Part shown: one piece after another, positions 1 to 8,908 of the stretch
How the letters are laid out: each line of letters opens with the position of its first letter
Position numbering within the stretch: the stretch's first letter is position 1
Assembly (NCBI RefSeq): GCF_003048575.1
Contig: NZ_PIRZ01000003.1
Span: 1-64,000, forward strand
Source: Campylobacter concisus
Lineage (GTDB): Bacteria > Campylobacterota > Campylobacteria > Campylobacterales > Campylobacteraceae
Reading direction: 5' to 3'
DNA: 64,000 bases
Notes under the pieces: model-generated
The model's input: the letters and a program-made list of their open reading frames with translations, nothing else
The model's database searches: none
Told to the model about the DNA's origin: nothing
Position numbers and translations under genes: made by a program

Positions 1-1348
1 CATCGTAATCATATGGAAAAATAATCTTTTCAATAAAACTATCAATTTGATCACTTTTAGTTAAAAGGTTAGAATTTACTATATCCTTGCAAATTTCTTT
101 CTCTATTTTTGTGCTTGTATCAATATAATAGTATTTTAAAGTTTCCTTTACTGGCTTAAAAATATAAATATCATTTTTTAAAGTAGCAATGCCGCTTTTT
201 GTATTATATATATCTCCCAATGGAGTACCAATAGTTTCAATTTTTTCAACTAAAGTTTTATTTTTAAAATACCAACCATTTTGAACGGATAACTCACTAT
301 ACAGATATTCATGATATTTAAAATCATACTTTAGTTGAAATTTTTTTAGTGGCAGATATCTAACCACATTTGATTGACTTTTAGATAAAAAACATATTGC
401 TGTATAAGTTGTCCTTGAATTAAAAATTTGCTCATCTTCAAAGTCAATAATTTTTAAATCTACTTGTTTTTCATGAAAATAACTTCTTATTCCTCGCCCA
501 TTAAGGCTTTTTATAAAAGAATTTACAGTTATATATCCAAGAATTCCTTTTGGTCGTAAAAGTTCAAATCCAATTTGAAAAAATGGTATGTAAAGATCAG
601 GATGGCCTATTTTACAAGTACTCCATTTTGAGATCAAGGCTTTTGTTTTCTTGTCCATATTTCTAGAACAGACATATGGAGGATTGCCCAATATAATATC
701 AAAGCCGTTACTTAGTTTTATTTGACTATTTTCTTTATACCAATCAAATTCCAAAGAATCAGCACAATATAAATTAAATTCAAATTCTTCGTCCTCTTCC
801 CCATGCTCTATAGCAAATAATGATAGCAATATTTCTGTTCTTTCTATACTATATGACTGAATGTCTAATCCAAATATATTTTCTCTATAAATTTCCTTAT
901 ATGGCTTACCAGTAATTTTGTTAATATATTTGGATGCATTTATTAAAAATCCACCACATCCACATGATATGTCCGCTATTTTAAAATTGCATATGTCTGC
1001 AATATTATTATGTTGCTTAAATGCTTCATAAGTTATAAATTCTCGAATGTCTATAGGTGTGTAAACTGCCCCATTTACCAGTTTGTCTGATGGAGAAATT
1101 ACAAATTCAAACAATTCAAGAAGGTCTTCGTAAGTAAAATCCTTTTTAATTTCTCTAACCAAAAACATAAACTCTTTTAAAAATTTATACTCATCTTTAT
1201 TCTGTTTACATATAATTAGTTTGAGTATTTTCTTATTATTGTTTACTTTTAGATTATTTAAATATACATATGTAGAAACAAGGAGCCTATTTATAGGAAG
1301 AATTTCTCTATTGTACCTTTTTAAATAATTAAAAATTTTTTGATTCAT
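1..1348 (-). CDS. Adenine-N6 DNA methyltransferase, partial (C-terminus beyond left edge)
   Basis: An open frame of 449 codons runs from an ATG at 1348 to the window edge without a stop. It shows the gamma-class N6-adenine methyltransferase order: motif X VYTP (residues 95-98), AdoMet-binding motif I DISCGCGGF (126-134) and catalytic motif IV NPPY (222-225). Such enzymes transfer a methyl group from S-adenosylmethionine to adenine in a specific DNA site. The part after about residue 300 should be the target-recognition region. The first 90 residues show no obvious PD-(D/E)XK nuclease, so a stand-alone or M.TaqI-like enzyme is likelier than a fused type IIG enzyme, but the missing C-terminus leaves this open. 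It starts 13 nt after the stop of the upstream 230-aa gene and is probably the fourth gene of that operon. The family is sure; the system type is not. Confidence 0.85.
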   Translation of the reverse strand, partial: MNQKIFNYLKRYNREILPINRLLVSTYVYLNNLKVNNNKKILKLIICKQNKDEYKFLKEFMFLVREIKKDFTYEDLLELFEFVISPSDKLVNGAVYTPIDIREFITYEAFKQHNNIADICNFKIADISCGCGGFLINASKYINKITGKPYKEIYRENIFGLDIQSYSIERTEILLSLFAIEHGEEDEEFEFNLYCADSLEFDWYKENSQIKLSNGFDIILGNPPYVCSRNMDKKTKALISKWSTCKIGHPDLYIPFFQIGFELLRPKGILGYITVNSFIKSLNGRGIRSYFHEKQVDLKIIDFEDEQIFNSRTTYTAICFLSKSQSNVVRYLPLKKFQLKYDFKYHEYLYSELSVQNGWYFKNKTLVEKIETIGTPLGDIYNTKSGIATLKNDIYIFKPVKETLKYYYIDTSTKIEKEICKDIVNSNLLTKSDQIDSFIEKIIFPYDYD

Positions 1349-1361
1349 ATACTGTATTTAC

Positions 1362-2054
1362 CTAAACTAATTGAGGATAAAGCTCATCGTATTTCCATTG
1401 GCTCGGAGTATGATGAAAAAAATTGGTAATCGATCTAAAATATGGCTCTACAAACAATTTTTGCATTTCTCTCAAAATTGTAATATACACATTTTCCTTT
1501 TTTAATTTTTCCCAAGTTCCTGGTAAAAAATTTGAAACTATAAAGTCAACCGTCAAAATAAATTCCATAGGATGATACATGATTCTTGGAGAATCTAAAA
1601 TTAAAACCTGCCCATATTCTTTAACGTGTTCTTTTAATTTGTTTCCACCAAACTGAAAATGATAATATGGATGTACAGTATTTGATTGAGTACCGTCATG
1701 CCTATCAAGGTGAATTGCATTCACTAAAATATTATCAGATGATTCGCTTAAGCCAAAGATTACAATATTTAATCCATATGAATCAAAAGGATCTTTGCCG
1801 TCAATTAAATTTTGAAAACTACCATGAAGTTTTAAGTCAAATTCTAATTCCAGTACTCCTGTGTTTGTCCGGGATAGTCTTTTGGGAAATTTGCCATTGA
1901 GTTCTATTCTAATAGGCGGCTTTATCTCATATTTCAAGTCTTTATAATTGTTGATTGTTGATATTGCGGAATCTAAATTTATAAATTTTAACCCTTCTTT
2001 TTCTAAAAGAGTTTTAAACTCTCGCAGGCATTTTATATATTCGGTATAATTCAT
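1362..2054 (-). CDS. Uncharacterised 230-aa protein in the kinase-receiver-methyltransferase operon
   Basis: I do not recognise this family. The protein is soluble, with no signal peptide or membrane segment. The N-terminal 40 residues look helical and the middle is beta-rich. The most distinctive part is a histidine-rich stretch at residues 113-137 (H115, D117, H119, H128, H132, ending FQFGG), which could be a metal or catalytic site. Its start codon overlaps the stop of the receiver-domain gene by one base (ATGA), so the two are translationally coupled, and it lies directly before the methyltransferase gene. By position it could be the effector or an adaptor of the module. That is inference; a restriction nuclease is only one possibility. 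Confidence 0.7.
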   Translation of the reverse strand: MNYTEYIKCLREFKTLLEKEGLKFINLDSAISTINNYKDLKYEIKPPIRIELNGKFPKRLSRTNTGVLELEFDLKLHGSFQNLIDGKDPFDSYGLNIVIFGLSESSDNILVNAIHLDRHDGTQSNTVHPYYHFQFGGNKLKEHVKEYGQVLILDSPRIMYHPMEFILTVDFIVSNFLPGTWEKLKKENVYITILREMQKLFVEPYFRSITNFFHHTPSQWKYDELYPQLV

Positions 2055-3145
2055 TATTTTCTCACATTTTTAATGGCAAAACTAATACCATCTAACTCGG
2101 AAGGATGTGGTTTTATATTTTTTTCCTGCAAAGAATAAGGATGCAGCAACGCCTCTAATGATATGTATTCGTATTCTTGCCAAGGCTTTGGCTCATTACG
2201 AGTATATACTTTAAATCCTTCTATTGGATCAAGTGGTCTTTCCAAAGCTTTGCAAACCGTCCAAAATCTGTAGCTAGAATTTCCTTTAATAGGCTCTGGA
2301 AAAACAATATTTTTTATGCCTCTATTTTTGAAAATCTCAACTTTGTCTTTTGCGCTTAAATATGATAAATAAGTGCTTGCTATTTTTTCAAATATCTCAT
2401 CTATTTTATGCATCCACCATCTATTCCATCCATCCGAGAATACCCCTGTATATTTGGCCTCCTTAAAAAGCTCTTTTACGCTACTCCAGTCTTCGGATTT
2501 ATCAATATCGATTCCTAATCTAGCAGCCAAGTATTGCTCATTTATCAAAAATCCTTTTGCATAAATTAAATCTTTTAATATTACTTGTGCATACTCGTGA
2601 ACAGGAATTGTTTCTTCGTTAAATCTACTAAAAAATCTTTCGTCCAGTGCCTTTATGTTTGTTTGTAGTAAATCTTCAAACTCTTTTGTTTCGGCTATTC
2701 TCTTATAGCCATTTGCAAGTGAATATAACTTCTTTGATACCAAATCAGAAATTTGGGTTTTCATAATAAATCTATCAAAAAGATTATTGCTTGTCATATC
2801 TTTAAAATATATGTCTTTTAATTTTGCTTCCGTTGAAAAAATAATAATAGGAATATCTATTTTTAACTCTCCTTTAGTTGTTAAAGTTCTTATATGCTGA
2901 GCAAATTCTGTTGCAGTAAAAGGAAAATTTTTACCATCATAAGGTTCATTGTCTAATCTAAGATCAAGAATTAATCCTTGATATTGACTTATTGTGTCTA
3001 TAGTGTCTTGTATGTTAAATTTATCAAAAATACTTACGTGCTCATATTCAACCAATAATCCTAACTCTTTAGAAGACAGTCTTTCTGCTAATCCTTTAGT
3101 CACTTGATCACTCGCATCATCGATATATAAGAACTTAAAACTCAT
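2054..3145 (-). CDS. Response-regulator-like protein: receiver domain plus unknown output region
   Basis: The first 130 residues form a CheY-like receiver with all key residues: acidic pair D9-D10, phospho-acceptor D61 in LILDLRLD, S104/T105 and K129. It should therefore accept phosphate from a histidine kinase. The remaining 230 residues are not a recognisable DNA-binding domain (no OmpR, LuxR or Fis-type helix-turn-helix that I can see). They look mostly helical, with aromatic-rich stretches near 240-250 and 290-300. The gene overlaps the upstream kinase gene by 11 nt and the downstream 230-aa gene by 1 nt, so the kinase just upstream is the obvious partner. The receiver is well supported; the output function is unknown. 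Confidence 0.85.
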   Translation of the reverse strand: MSFKFLYIDDASDQVTKGLAERLSSKELGLLVEYEHVSIFDKFNIQDTIDTISQYQGLILDLRLDNEPYDGKNFPFTATEFAQHIRTLTTKGELKIDIPIIIFSTEAKLKDIYFKDMTSNNLFDRFIMKTQISDLVSKKLYSLANGYKRIAETKEFEDLLQTNIKALDERFFSRFNEETIPVHEYAQVILKDLIYAKGFLINEQYLAARLGIDIDKSEDWSSVKELFKEAKYTGVFSDGWNRWWMHKIDEIFEKIASTYLSYLSAKDKVEIFKNRGIKNIVFPEPIKGNSSYRFWTVCKALERPLDPIEGFKVYTRNEPKPWQEYEYISLEALLHPYSLQEKNIKPHPSELDGISFAIKNVRK

Positions 3146-5417
3146 AATACCCTTTCTTCCATGGTAACTCTATTCTAAATGTAGTGCTAAATCCTTCAAT
3201 AGGTTCTTTTACATATATTATTCCACCATAACCTGTAATAATATCTTTTACTATTTTTAACCCTAATCCAGTTCCTGTCATCTCTTCATAATTTCTTGAA
3301 ATTTTTCCAACTGGCGCACTTGTTGTAAAAAAAGGATTAAAAACTTTATCACGATTTTCAAGCGGAATCCCATTTCCATTGTCTGAAAACTCTAAGTATA
3401 CATTTTTTTGCGTACTTCCAATTTCAATATATAAATTACCATTTCCTCTATTGGATTTTTGTATAGCCTTTCTAGCATTTGTATAAAGATTTAATAAAAT
3501 AGAAGCCCATTCTGATTTATGCATTGGACAAGTATACAACAAGGCTTCTTTTGCTTCATAATTAAACAATATTTTGCGCTTTATTAAATCATTCTGTATG
3601 GCTTTTTTAAAAGTCAAAACAGCCGACTCAAGTTCAACTGGCGACAATTCTCTTTGAACATTTTCCGAAATAGTTTCATCAAAATAAGATGTATATGTTG
3701 ATAGACTTTTAAGATTTTCACGAATCCTATCAGATACCTCACGGCCTCCGCCTGCTTTGTTTATGTACTCTTTAATATTTTCAATATCTGCTTCCAAAAC
3801 AGCTTGGTATTGTTTTATTTCATGAATAAATTCTCCAATTGTTAGCCCTAAAGCTGCTAAAATTCTTAAAAGATTCTTTTCTTCTAATAACTCTTTTTGC
3901 TTCTGTCTTTGCTCTTCATGAGCTTCTTTGAGTTTTTGAGTAACACTACTTAACTTCTCTTTTATATCATCATTGTCTTCTTTATAATCGGATGTTTGCT
4001 CATCTTCACTAAATGATGCTATATCTTCTAATTCTTCGATTATTTCTGAAATTTTTTCTTCAGGTTCTTTTTTCCAATTTTTTTCATTGGTCCTTGTTTT
4101 CACGCCTCTCTCTGAAGCTATTTTGATTGCTGCATCTGTTAAAATTTTATAACCAAAATCTGTTAACTCCACAAAAGCTTTATTTTCAAGCAATCCTTCT
4201 CTGCTTGAAAGCTCTTCAAATTTGTCATCCTGCCCATTTATCTCTATAAAACCAAAAAAGTTAATGTTTGCATGAGTAGGCAAGATCGTTCTTCTTCTCA
4301 CAGAAGCATCTAGGCCCAGCCAGTCATTTGAAATCCCTTTTGTATTTTCACCATAAGGAAGAACTCTAAAACCGTTTCTATATAATCTTATGCCACCTAG
4401 CTCTTTAGCCTTTTCTCTAATAAAAGATTCAATTTGAGATGGTATATCTGAAACTCCATATACAAAATAATATGCTTTTAGAAAAATATTTCGTATTTCT
4501 TTATATTGGTTGTTTTGATTTAAAATAGCATTTTTAACGCTATAATTTAATTTTCTGCTCTCGATGCTTATTTTAGTATACCCATTTTCATCAACAAAGC
4601 CTGTTATTTCAGCTAAGGCATGTTCAAAAAACATTGTATTGTCATTTGCGATTACTTCAGTAAGATCACTTTCTTTTTTATTGCATATAAGCTTAAACCC
4701 TGGATCTTCTGTTTTTAGTTTTACTTTTGCAAGAGGAAAGGGCTGTAAAATTTCAGACACATATCTATAAACCCTTTTAATCTGATGCTCTGTCCATTTA
4801 TCTCTTAGATCCTTTATAATTAATTTTGTTCCGCTTGTTTTGTTTGGCATTCGATCTTTAAATTCTATCTTATTACCAATAAATATTAAATCTTGATCGT
4901 TTTTAAAATCATCCCAGTTTATAGTTACTTCAAGTGCTTGCTTGGAATTTTCCGTCTGTGTTATTATTGTTAATTGTCTTCCAAGTCTTTGGGCGGCAAA
5001 ACGACCTATTCCTTTTTGACCGGCTCTTTTTCTTTTGTATATTGGAGAGAACGGATAATGAATTTTATCACTTGATGCCAACCGCATAAAACCATTTATT
5101 AATTGATCTTTGGTCATACCAACACCGTCATCACTGATAATAAGAACACCGCCAACATCAAATGAATCAATAAAGGTTAATTTAACTTTTTTTGCATCAG
5201 CATCATAAGAGTTTTTAACCAGTTCGGATACAGCAGTTTCATGTCTAGCTACGAGCTCTTTGCCTAATCTATTTATTATCCCAGCATCTATAGAAAAACG
5301 TATATTGTGTTCATCGAATTTAGATAATTCAGATGATAGTTTTAAAATTTTTGAATAATTTGAGGGCTCAGTCTCAAGGGTGTATTTTAATTCTTCTCTT
5401 ATTTTTTCTTCATCCAT
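3135..5417 (-). CDS. Sensor histidine kinase with an extra N-terminal Hsp90/MORC-like GHKL ATPase domain
   Basis: A 760-aa cytoplasmic protein with no membrane segment. Residues 45-140 carry a first GHKL fold: N-box ELVKNSYDADA (N69), G1 box DDGVGM (96-101) and a glycine loop GQKGIG (133-138), as in Hsp90, MutL and MORC ATPases. Residues 450-520 are an acidic coiled coil. A phospho-acceptor-like HE motif follows (H532 in GEFIHE), then a classical kinase ATPase with N647, DNGNG (679-683) and GTGLGL (715-720). It should phosphorylate the receiver protein encoded next, which it overlaps by 11 nt. I chose the ATG at 5417 because an AGAGAG ribosome site precedes it; an in-frame ATG at 5483 would add 22 residues but has no clear ribosome site. 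What it senses is unknown. Confidence 0.85.
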   Translation of the reverse strand: MDEEKIREELKYTLETEPSNYSKILKLSSELSKFDEHNIRFSIDAGIINRLGKELVARHETAVSELVKNSYDADAKKVKLTFIDSFDVGGVLIISDDGVGMTKDQLINGFMRLASSDKIHYPFSPIYKRKRAGQKGIGRFAAQRLGRQLTIITQTENSKQALEVTINWDDFKNDQDLIFIGNKIEFKDRMPNKTSGTKLIIKDLRDKWTEHQIKRVYRYVSEILQPFPLAKVKLKTEDPGFKLICNKKESDLTEVIANDNTMFFEHALAEITGFVDENGYTKISIESRKLNYSVKNAILNQNNQYKEIRNIFLKAYYFVYGVSDIPSQIESFIREKAKELGGIRLYRNGFRVLPYGENTKGISNDWLGLDASVRRRTILPTHANINFFGFIEINGQDDKFEELSSREGLLENKAFVELTDFGYKILTDAAIKIASERGVKTRTNEKNWKKEPEEKISEIIEELEDIASFSEDEQTSDYKEDNDDIKEKLSSVTQKLKEAHEEQRQKQKELLEEKNLLRILAALGLTIGEFIHEIKQYQAVLEADIENIKEYINKAGGGREVSDRIRENLKSLSTYTSYFDETISENVQRELSPVELESAVLTFKKAIQNDLIKRKILFNYEAKEALLYTCPMHKSEWASILLNLYTNARKAIQKSNRGNGNLYIEIGSTQKNVYLEFSDNGNGIPLENRDKVFNPFFTTSAPVGKISRNYEEMTGTGLGLKIVKDIITGYGGIIYVKEPIEGFSTTFRIELPWKKGYYEF

Positions 5418-5698
5418 TTGCTCTCTCTTTTGATATAATAAAGCCATGTGTATTTTATTGGAATAATGTTCTAATAATATCATATGTTCTATAAAATAAT
5501 GATTTGTGAATTAACTAGGTTTTAAAATTATTTATTTGGCCTGTTGTATATGACTATTATTTTTATTAAATTAGAAAACAAAGAAGTTGCTTTAAAATAA
5601 ATTTCTAAAATTATTTAAAAAATATGAATTTATAGCTTAAAGTAACATTATTTTTGCAAATTGCATAAAGAGATTATACTTTTTTAATTTTTTGAGAG

Positions 5699-5704
5699 TA
5701 TAAT
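5699..5704 (+). promoter_or_regulatory. Probable -10 box of petABC
   Basis: A perfect TATAAT lies 32 nt before petA, after a T-rich stretch typical of Campylobacter sigma-70 promoters, which lack a conserved -35 box. A ribosome site AAAGGA follows at about 5726. Confidence 0.55.
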
Positions 5705-5735
5705 CGTTAAGAATTTATTTATAGAAAGGAATTTA

Positions 5736-6239
5736 ATGTCAGTAAAGCAAGAAAGACGTAGCTTTATCGGCCTTGCGTTTGGTGCTGTGGCAGCTGTCGG
5801 CGGCGCTATGTCACTAGTGGCTGTTAAAAAGACTTGGGATCCGCTTCCAAGTGTAAAAGCTGCTGGTTTCACAACAGTTGATCTAAGTCCGATCAAAGAT
5901 GGAGAAATGAGGCAGGTTGAGTGGCGTAAAAAGCCTATTTTCATCCTTAAAAAAAGTCCTGATATGGCTAAAAATGACAAAAGAGATGTTGTCGTAGGGG
6001 ATGCTAGATACGTAGTTCTTATCGGACTTTGCACGCATCTTGGTTGTATACCTGAGTATAAAGCAAGCAAACAAATGTTTGTATGTGCCTGTCATGGCGG
6101 CGAATTTAATGCCGACGGAATGCAAACATACGGACCTCCTCCAAGACCACTTGATATACCACCATTTAAGATTGATGGAACCAAGCTAGTTCTAGGCGAA
6201 ACAAGCCCAGAATACGAAAAATTAGTAGCAAAAGCTTAG
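5736..6239 (+). CDS. petA: Ubiquinol-cytochrome c reductase Rieske iron-sulfur subunit
   Basis: This 167-aa protein is the Rieske [2Fe-2S] subunit of the cytochrome bc1 complex, which takes the first electron from menaquinol at the outer face of the inner membrane. Cluster ligands are C99 and H101 in CTHLGC and C117 and H120 in CACHGG; C104 and C119 form the usual disulfide. The N-terminus has a twin-arginine (RRSF) followed by a hydrophobic segment (residues 9-30), as expected for a Tat-inserted anchor. It is first of three genes; petB starts 10 nt downstream. Confidence 0.96.
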   Translation: MSVKQERRSFIGLAFGAVAAVGGAMSLVAVKKTWDPLPSVKAAGFTTVDLSPIKDGEMRQVEWRKKPIFILKKSPDMAKNDKRDVVVGDARYVVLIGLCTHLGCIPEYKASKQMFVCACHGGEFNADGMQTYGPPPRPLDIPPFKIDGTKLVLGETSPEYEKLVAKA

Positions 6240-6249
6240 GAGGATAGCA

Positions 6250-7494
6250 ATGTCTTTAGCTCATAAATCAACTGGCGTTATTGACTGGCTTGATCAACGC
6301 CTAGCTTTTACAAAACTTATGAAGGTTCTAGTTAGCGAATACTGGATTCCAAAAAATATAAATTTCCTTTGGGCAATGGGTGTTATTTTAACAACGCTTT
6401 TTATGCTCTTAATCGTTACTGGTTTTTTACTTTTAATGTATTACAAACCAGATGTAAATTTAGCATTTGATAGTGTAAATTATACTATCATGCAAGAGGT
6501 CGAGTATGGCTGGCTTTGGCGTCATATTCACGCAGTTTCAGCTTCTACGATATTTCTTATTATGTATATTCACTTGCTTACTGGACTTTACTATGGTTCA
6601 TACAAAAGAGGTAGAGAGGTCATTTGGATAAGTGGTATGGTGCTATTTATCTGTTTTTCAGCAGAGGCATTTAGTGGTTATATGCTTCCATGGGGACAGA
6701 TGAGCTACTGGGCGGCAACTGTTATCACTCAGCTTTTTGGCGGTGTACCAGTTATTGGTGACGCTTTAGTTGAGTGGATTAGAGGTGATTACGCAGTTGG
6801 TGACTCAACACTTACTAGATTTTTTATGCTTCATGTTTGTTTATTGCCACTTGTAACGATAGCTGTCTTGGTTATTCACTTCTACTCTTTAAGAGTTCCA
6901 CACGTTAATAACCTAACAAGCGAAGATATAGACTTTGAAGTAGAGGCACAAGAGTATCTACACGGCGATAGAGCAAAATCTAAAGTTATACCATTTTGGC
7001 CAGGATTTTTGGCAAAAGACTTTATGTATGTATCATTCTTTATGATATTTGTCATCTACCTTGTTTGCTATCACTTCAACTTTGCAATGGATCCTATCAA
7101 CTTTGAGCCAGCAAATCCACTAAAAACTCCACCACATATCTACCCAGAGTGGTACTTCTTGTGGCAATATGAAATTTTACGTGGCTTCTTCTTTGATATA
7201 GCTGGAATTTCTGCTTATAATATCGGTCTTATTGCATTTGCGTTTGCGGGTGTTGCATTTATGCTTATACCTCTTCTTGATAGAAGCGACCTTGTAGCTC
7301 CAGCTCACAAAAGACCACTATTTTTTATATGGTTTTGGGTTTTAGTTGTCGATCTTATCGTTTTATCTATATATGGCAAGCTCCCAACAGGTGGTTATAA
7401 TGACTGGATAGGATTTTATTCATCATTGCTATTCTTGTTCTTATTTATAATTGCATTGCCAGTTATAACAATACTTGAAAGAAAGAGGGGCTAA
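6250..7494 (+). CDS. petB: Cytochrome b subunit of the bc1 complex
   Basis: A 414-aa polytopic membrane protein. It carries the two b-haems and both quinone sites and moves electrons across the membrane as protons are released. Visible signatures are WRHIHA and the following HLLTG (haem ligand region), SGYMLPWGQMSYW in the Qo region, and PEWYFLW, the conserved PEWY loop. A paired histidine segment FYSLRVPH lies in the fourth helix. The length equals a fused cytochrome b plus subunit IV region. It sits between petA and petC with 10 and 2 nt gaps, so the three are one transcript. Confidence 0.96.
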   Translation: MSLAHKSTGVIDWLDQRLAFTKLMKVLVSEYWIPKNINFLWAMGVILTTLFMLLIVTGFLLLMYYKPDVNLAFDSVNYTIMQEVEYGWLWRHIHAVSASTIFLIMYIHLLTGLYYGSYKRGREVIWISGMVLFICFSAEAFSGYMLPWGQMSYWAATVITQLFGGVPVIGDALVEWIRGDYAVGDSTLTRFFMLHVCLLPLVTIAVLVIHFYSLRVPHVNNLTSEDIDFEVEAQEYLHGDRAKSKVIPFWPGFLAKDFMYVSFFMIFVIYLVCYHFNFAMDPINFEPANPLKTPPHIYPEWYFLWQYEILRGFFFDIAGISAYNIGLIAFAFAGVAFMLIPLLDRSDLVAPAHKRPLFFIWFWVLVVDLIVLSIYGKLPTGGYNDWIGFYSSLLFLFLFIIALPVITILERKRG

Positions 7495-7496
7495 TT

Positions 7497-8540
7497 ATGA
7501 AAGAGCTTAAAATTTTTGCCATTGTTGTTATTCTTTCAGGTGTTTTATATTGGGGTATCGAGCCTTATGCTCACACAAAGCTTCATCCACACACTGCAAA
7601 TGCTGAGTACAACTTCTCAAAAGAAGATACTGACTATGCAAAGCACTTTTTAGAGCAAAAAAAGACAGCACTTGAGACTGCTAAGGCTAGTGGAAATAAG
7701 GCAAGTATAGATGCGGCTACAAAAGATGTAGAAGTAGCACAAAAAATTCTTGATGACTATACAGCATTTTGGAATGACATTAACTCTATTGATCTTACAA
7801 AAGGTGACGCTACAAAGGGTGCTGATACTTTTGTAGCAGCTGGATGTACAGGATGCCACGGTATAGAAGCAGCAGGTATGCCAGCTGGTATGGATGCTGA
7901 GACAGCTAGTCAAAGCTTTGGTGTAGTGCCACCAGATCTTAGTACCGCTGGTAAAATTTATGACGATAAATTCTTGGCTGCACTCATTAAAAATCCAAAT
8001 ATGGCTTTAAAGCTAACTCATAAATTTAACGACGAGCATCCATTTCCGATGACCGCATTTATGGGTGCTGGTGGTGATATAAATGCTGAGATTGCCGATA
8101 TAGTAGCTTATTTGAAAAAGGTATCTGCTGATTATGAAAAGGCAAATAATAAGATCACTGAAGAAAAGGTTTTCGCTGATGCATGTCAAAGATGTCATGA
8201 TATAAAATATGACAAAAAATATGCATTTAGCAACAAAGTAAGCCTTGCTGCTTATATGGGCTCAAATCCACCTGATCTATCTATGATGATCCGCTCAAAA
8301 GGTGCTGAGTATTTACATAAATTTATAAATGATACTCAAAAGATGTTACCAGGCACTGCAATGCCAAGAGTTGGTTTAAATAAAGCCGCTGAAGACGATG
8401 TAGTAGCTTATATCCAAAAAGTAGGTGACAAGAAGAAGGCTGAGCGCGAGAGTACAGGGCTTTATGTCATGATCTACTTCTTTATATTAGGAATTTTTGC
8501 TTGGCTTTGGAAACGCAAAGTTTGGAGCGAACTACACTAA
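7497..8540 (+). CDS. petC: Dihaem cytochrome c subunit of the bc1 complex
   Basis: A 347-aa membrane-anchored periplasmic cytochrome with two haem motifs, CTGCH (C117-H121) and CQRCH (C230-H234). This is the dihaem form found in Epsilonproteobacteria instead of monohaem cytochrome c1. It passes electrons from the Rieske centre to a cytochrome c or terminal oxidase. An N-terminal hydrophobic segment (5-20) and a C-terminal membrane helix (about 320-340) bracket the two haem domains. Residues 45-90 form a charged helical insert. It ends the petABC operon. Confidence 0.95.
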   Translation: MKELKIFAIVVILSGVLYWGIEPYAHTKLHPHTANAEYNFSKEDTDYAKHFLEQKKTALETAKASGNKASIDAATKDVEVAQKILDDYTAFWNDINSIDLTKGDATKGADTFVAAGCTGCHGIEAAGMPAGMDAETASQSFGVVPPDLSTAGKIYDDKFLAALIKNPNMALKLTHKFNDEHPFPMTAFMGAGGDINAEIADIVAYLKKVSADYEKANNKITEEKVFADACQRCHDIKYDKKYAFSNKVSLAAYMGSNPPDLSMMIRSKGAEYLHKFINDTQKMLPGTAMPRVGLNKAAEDDVVAYIQKVGDKKKAERESTGLYVMIYFFILGIFAWLWKRKVWSELH

Positions 8541-8542
8541 AA

Positions 8543-8567
8543 TTTAAGAGCCTCTTTGGCTCTTAAA
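8543..8567 (+). terminator. Hairpin just after petC
   Basis: A perfect 10-bp inverted repeat (tttaagagcc / ggctcttaaa) with a 5-nt loop begins 3 nt after the petC stop. No strong T-run follows, so it may stabilise the 3' end as much as terminate. Confidence 0.6.
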
Positions 8568-8642
8568 CCCTCTCTGGTAAATTTACATATATAAATAGGT
8601 ATTCTCTAAATTTATTCTTTTACAAATTTAATCAAGCTGTCT

Positions 8643-8756
8643 TTGTAAATTTTAAAATTTCATTCACTCGTAAGAGCTGACTACTAAAATCTAGCTTCAC
8701 TTACCGCTTAGCTCAAATTTTAGAACCGAAATTACTCATTAAAGTTTGATTGAAAT
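8643..8756. repeat. Intergenic repeat family, copy A
   Basis: About 114 bp sharing blocks with copies at 8909-9022 and 58253-58367: an AT-rich end (aaattttaaaattt), then CTCGTAAGA, TGACT-CTAA, AAATTTTAGA and GAAATTACTC in the same order and spacing. It contains the internal complementary pair actaaaat / attttaga. It looks like a non-coding, structured dispersed element. Confidence 0.6.
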
Positions 8757-8825
8757 TAACAAAAACTGCATGCAGTGCTTTAGCACTAGAGCATGCCCCT
8801 TGAACGTGTCAGGGAAGAGGGATTG

Positions 8826-8874
8826 TTAAGGGAGAAGGGAGTGACTTCGTAATTTAAGCTCCCTTCTCCCTTAA
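8826..8874. repeat. Long perfect inverted repeat
   Basis: Arms 8826-8841 (ttaagggagaagggag) and 8859-8874 are exact reverse complements over 16 bp, with a 17-nt loop. The polypurine/polypyrimidine arms stand out from the AT-rich surroundings. It lies between repeat copies A and B. Confidence 0.75.
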
Positions 8875-8908
8875 TAAAAGAATATTAGTTATATGGTCTA
8901 TATGCTTT

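Noticed and set aside
1667-1900. Plus-strand open frame inside the 230-aa gene
   Set aside because: It is antisense to a coupled gene with a clear operon context, and has no ribosome site.
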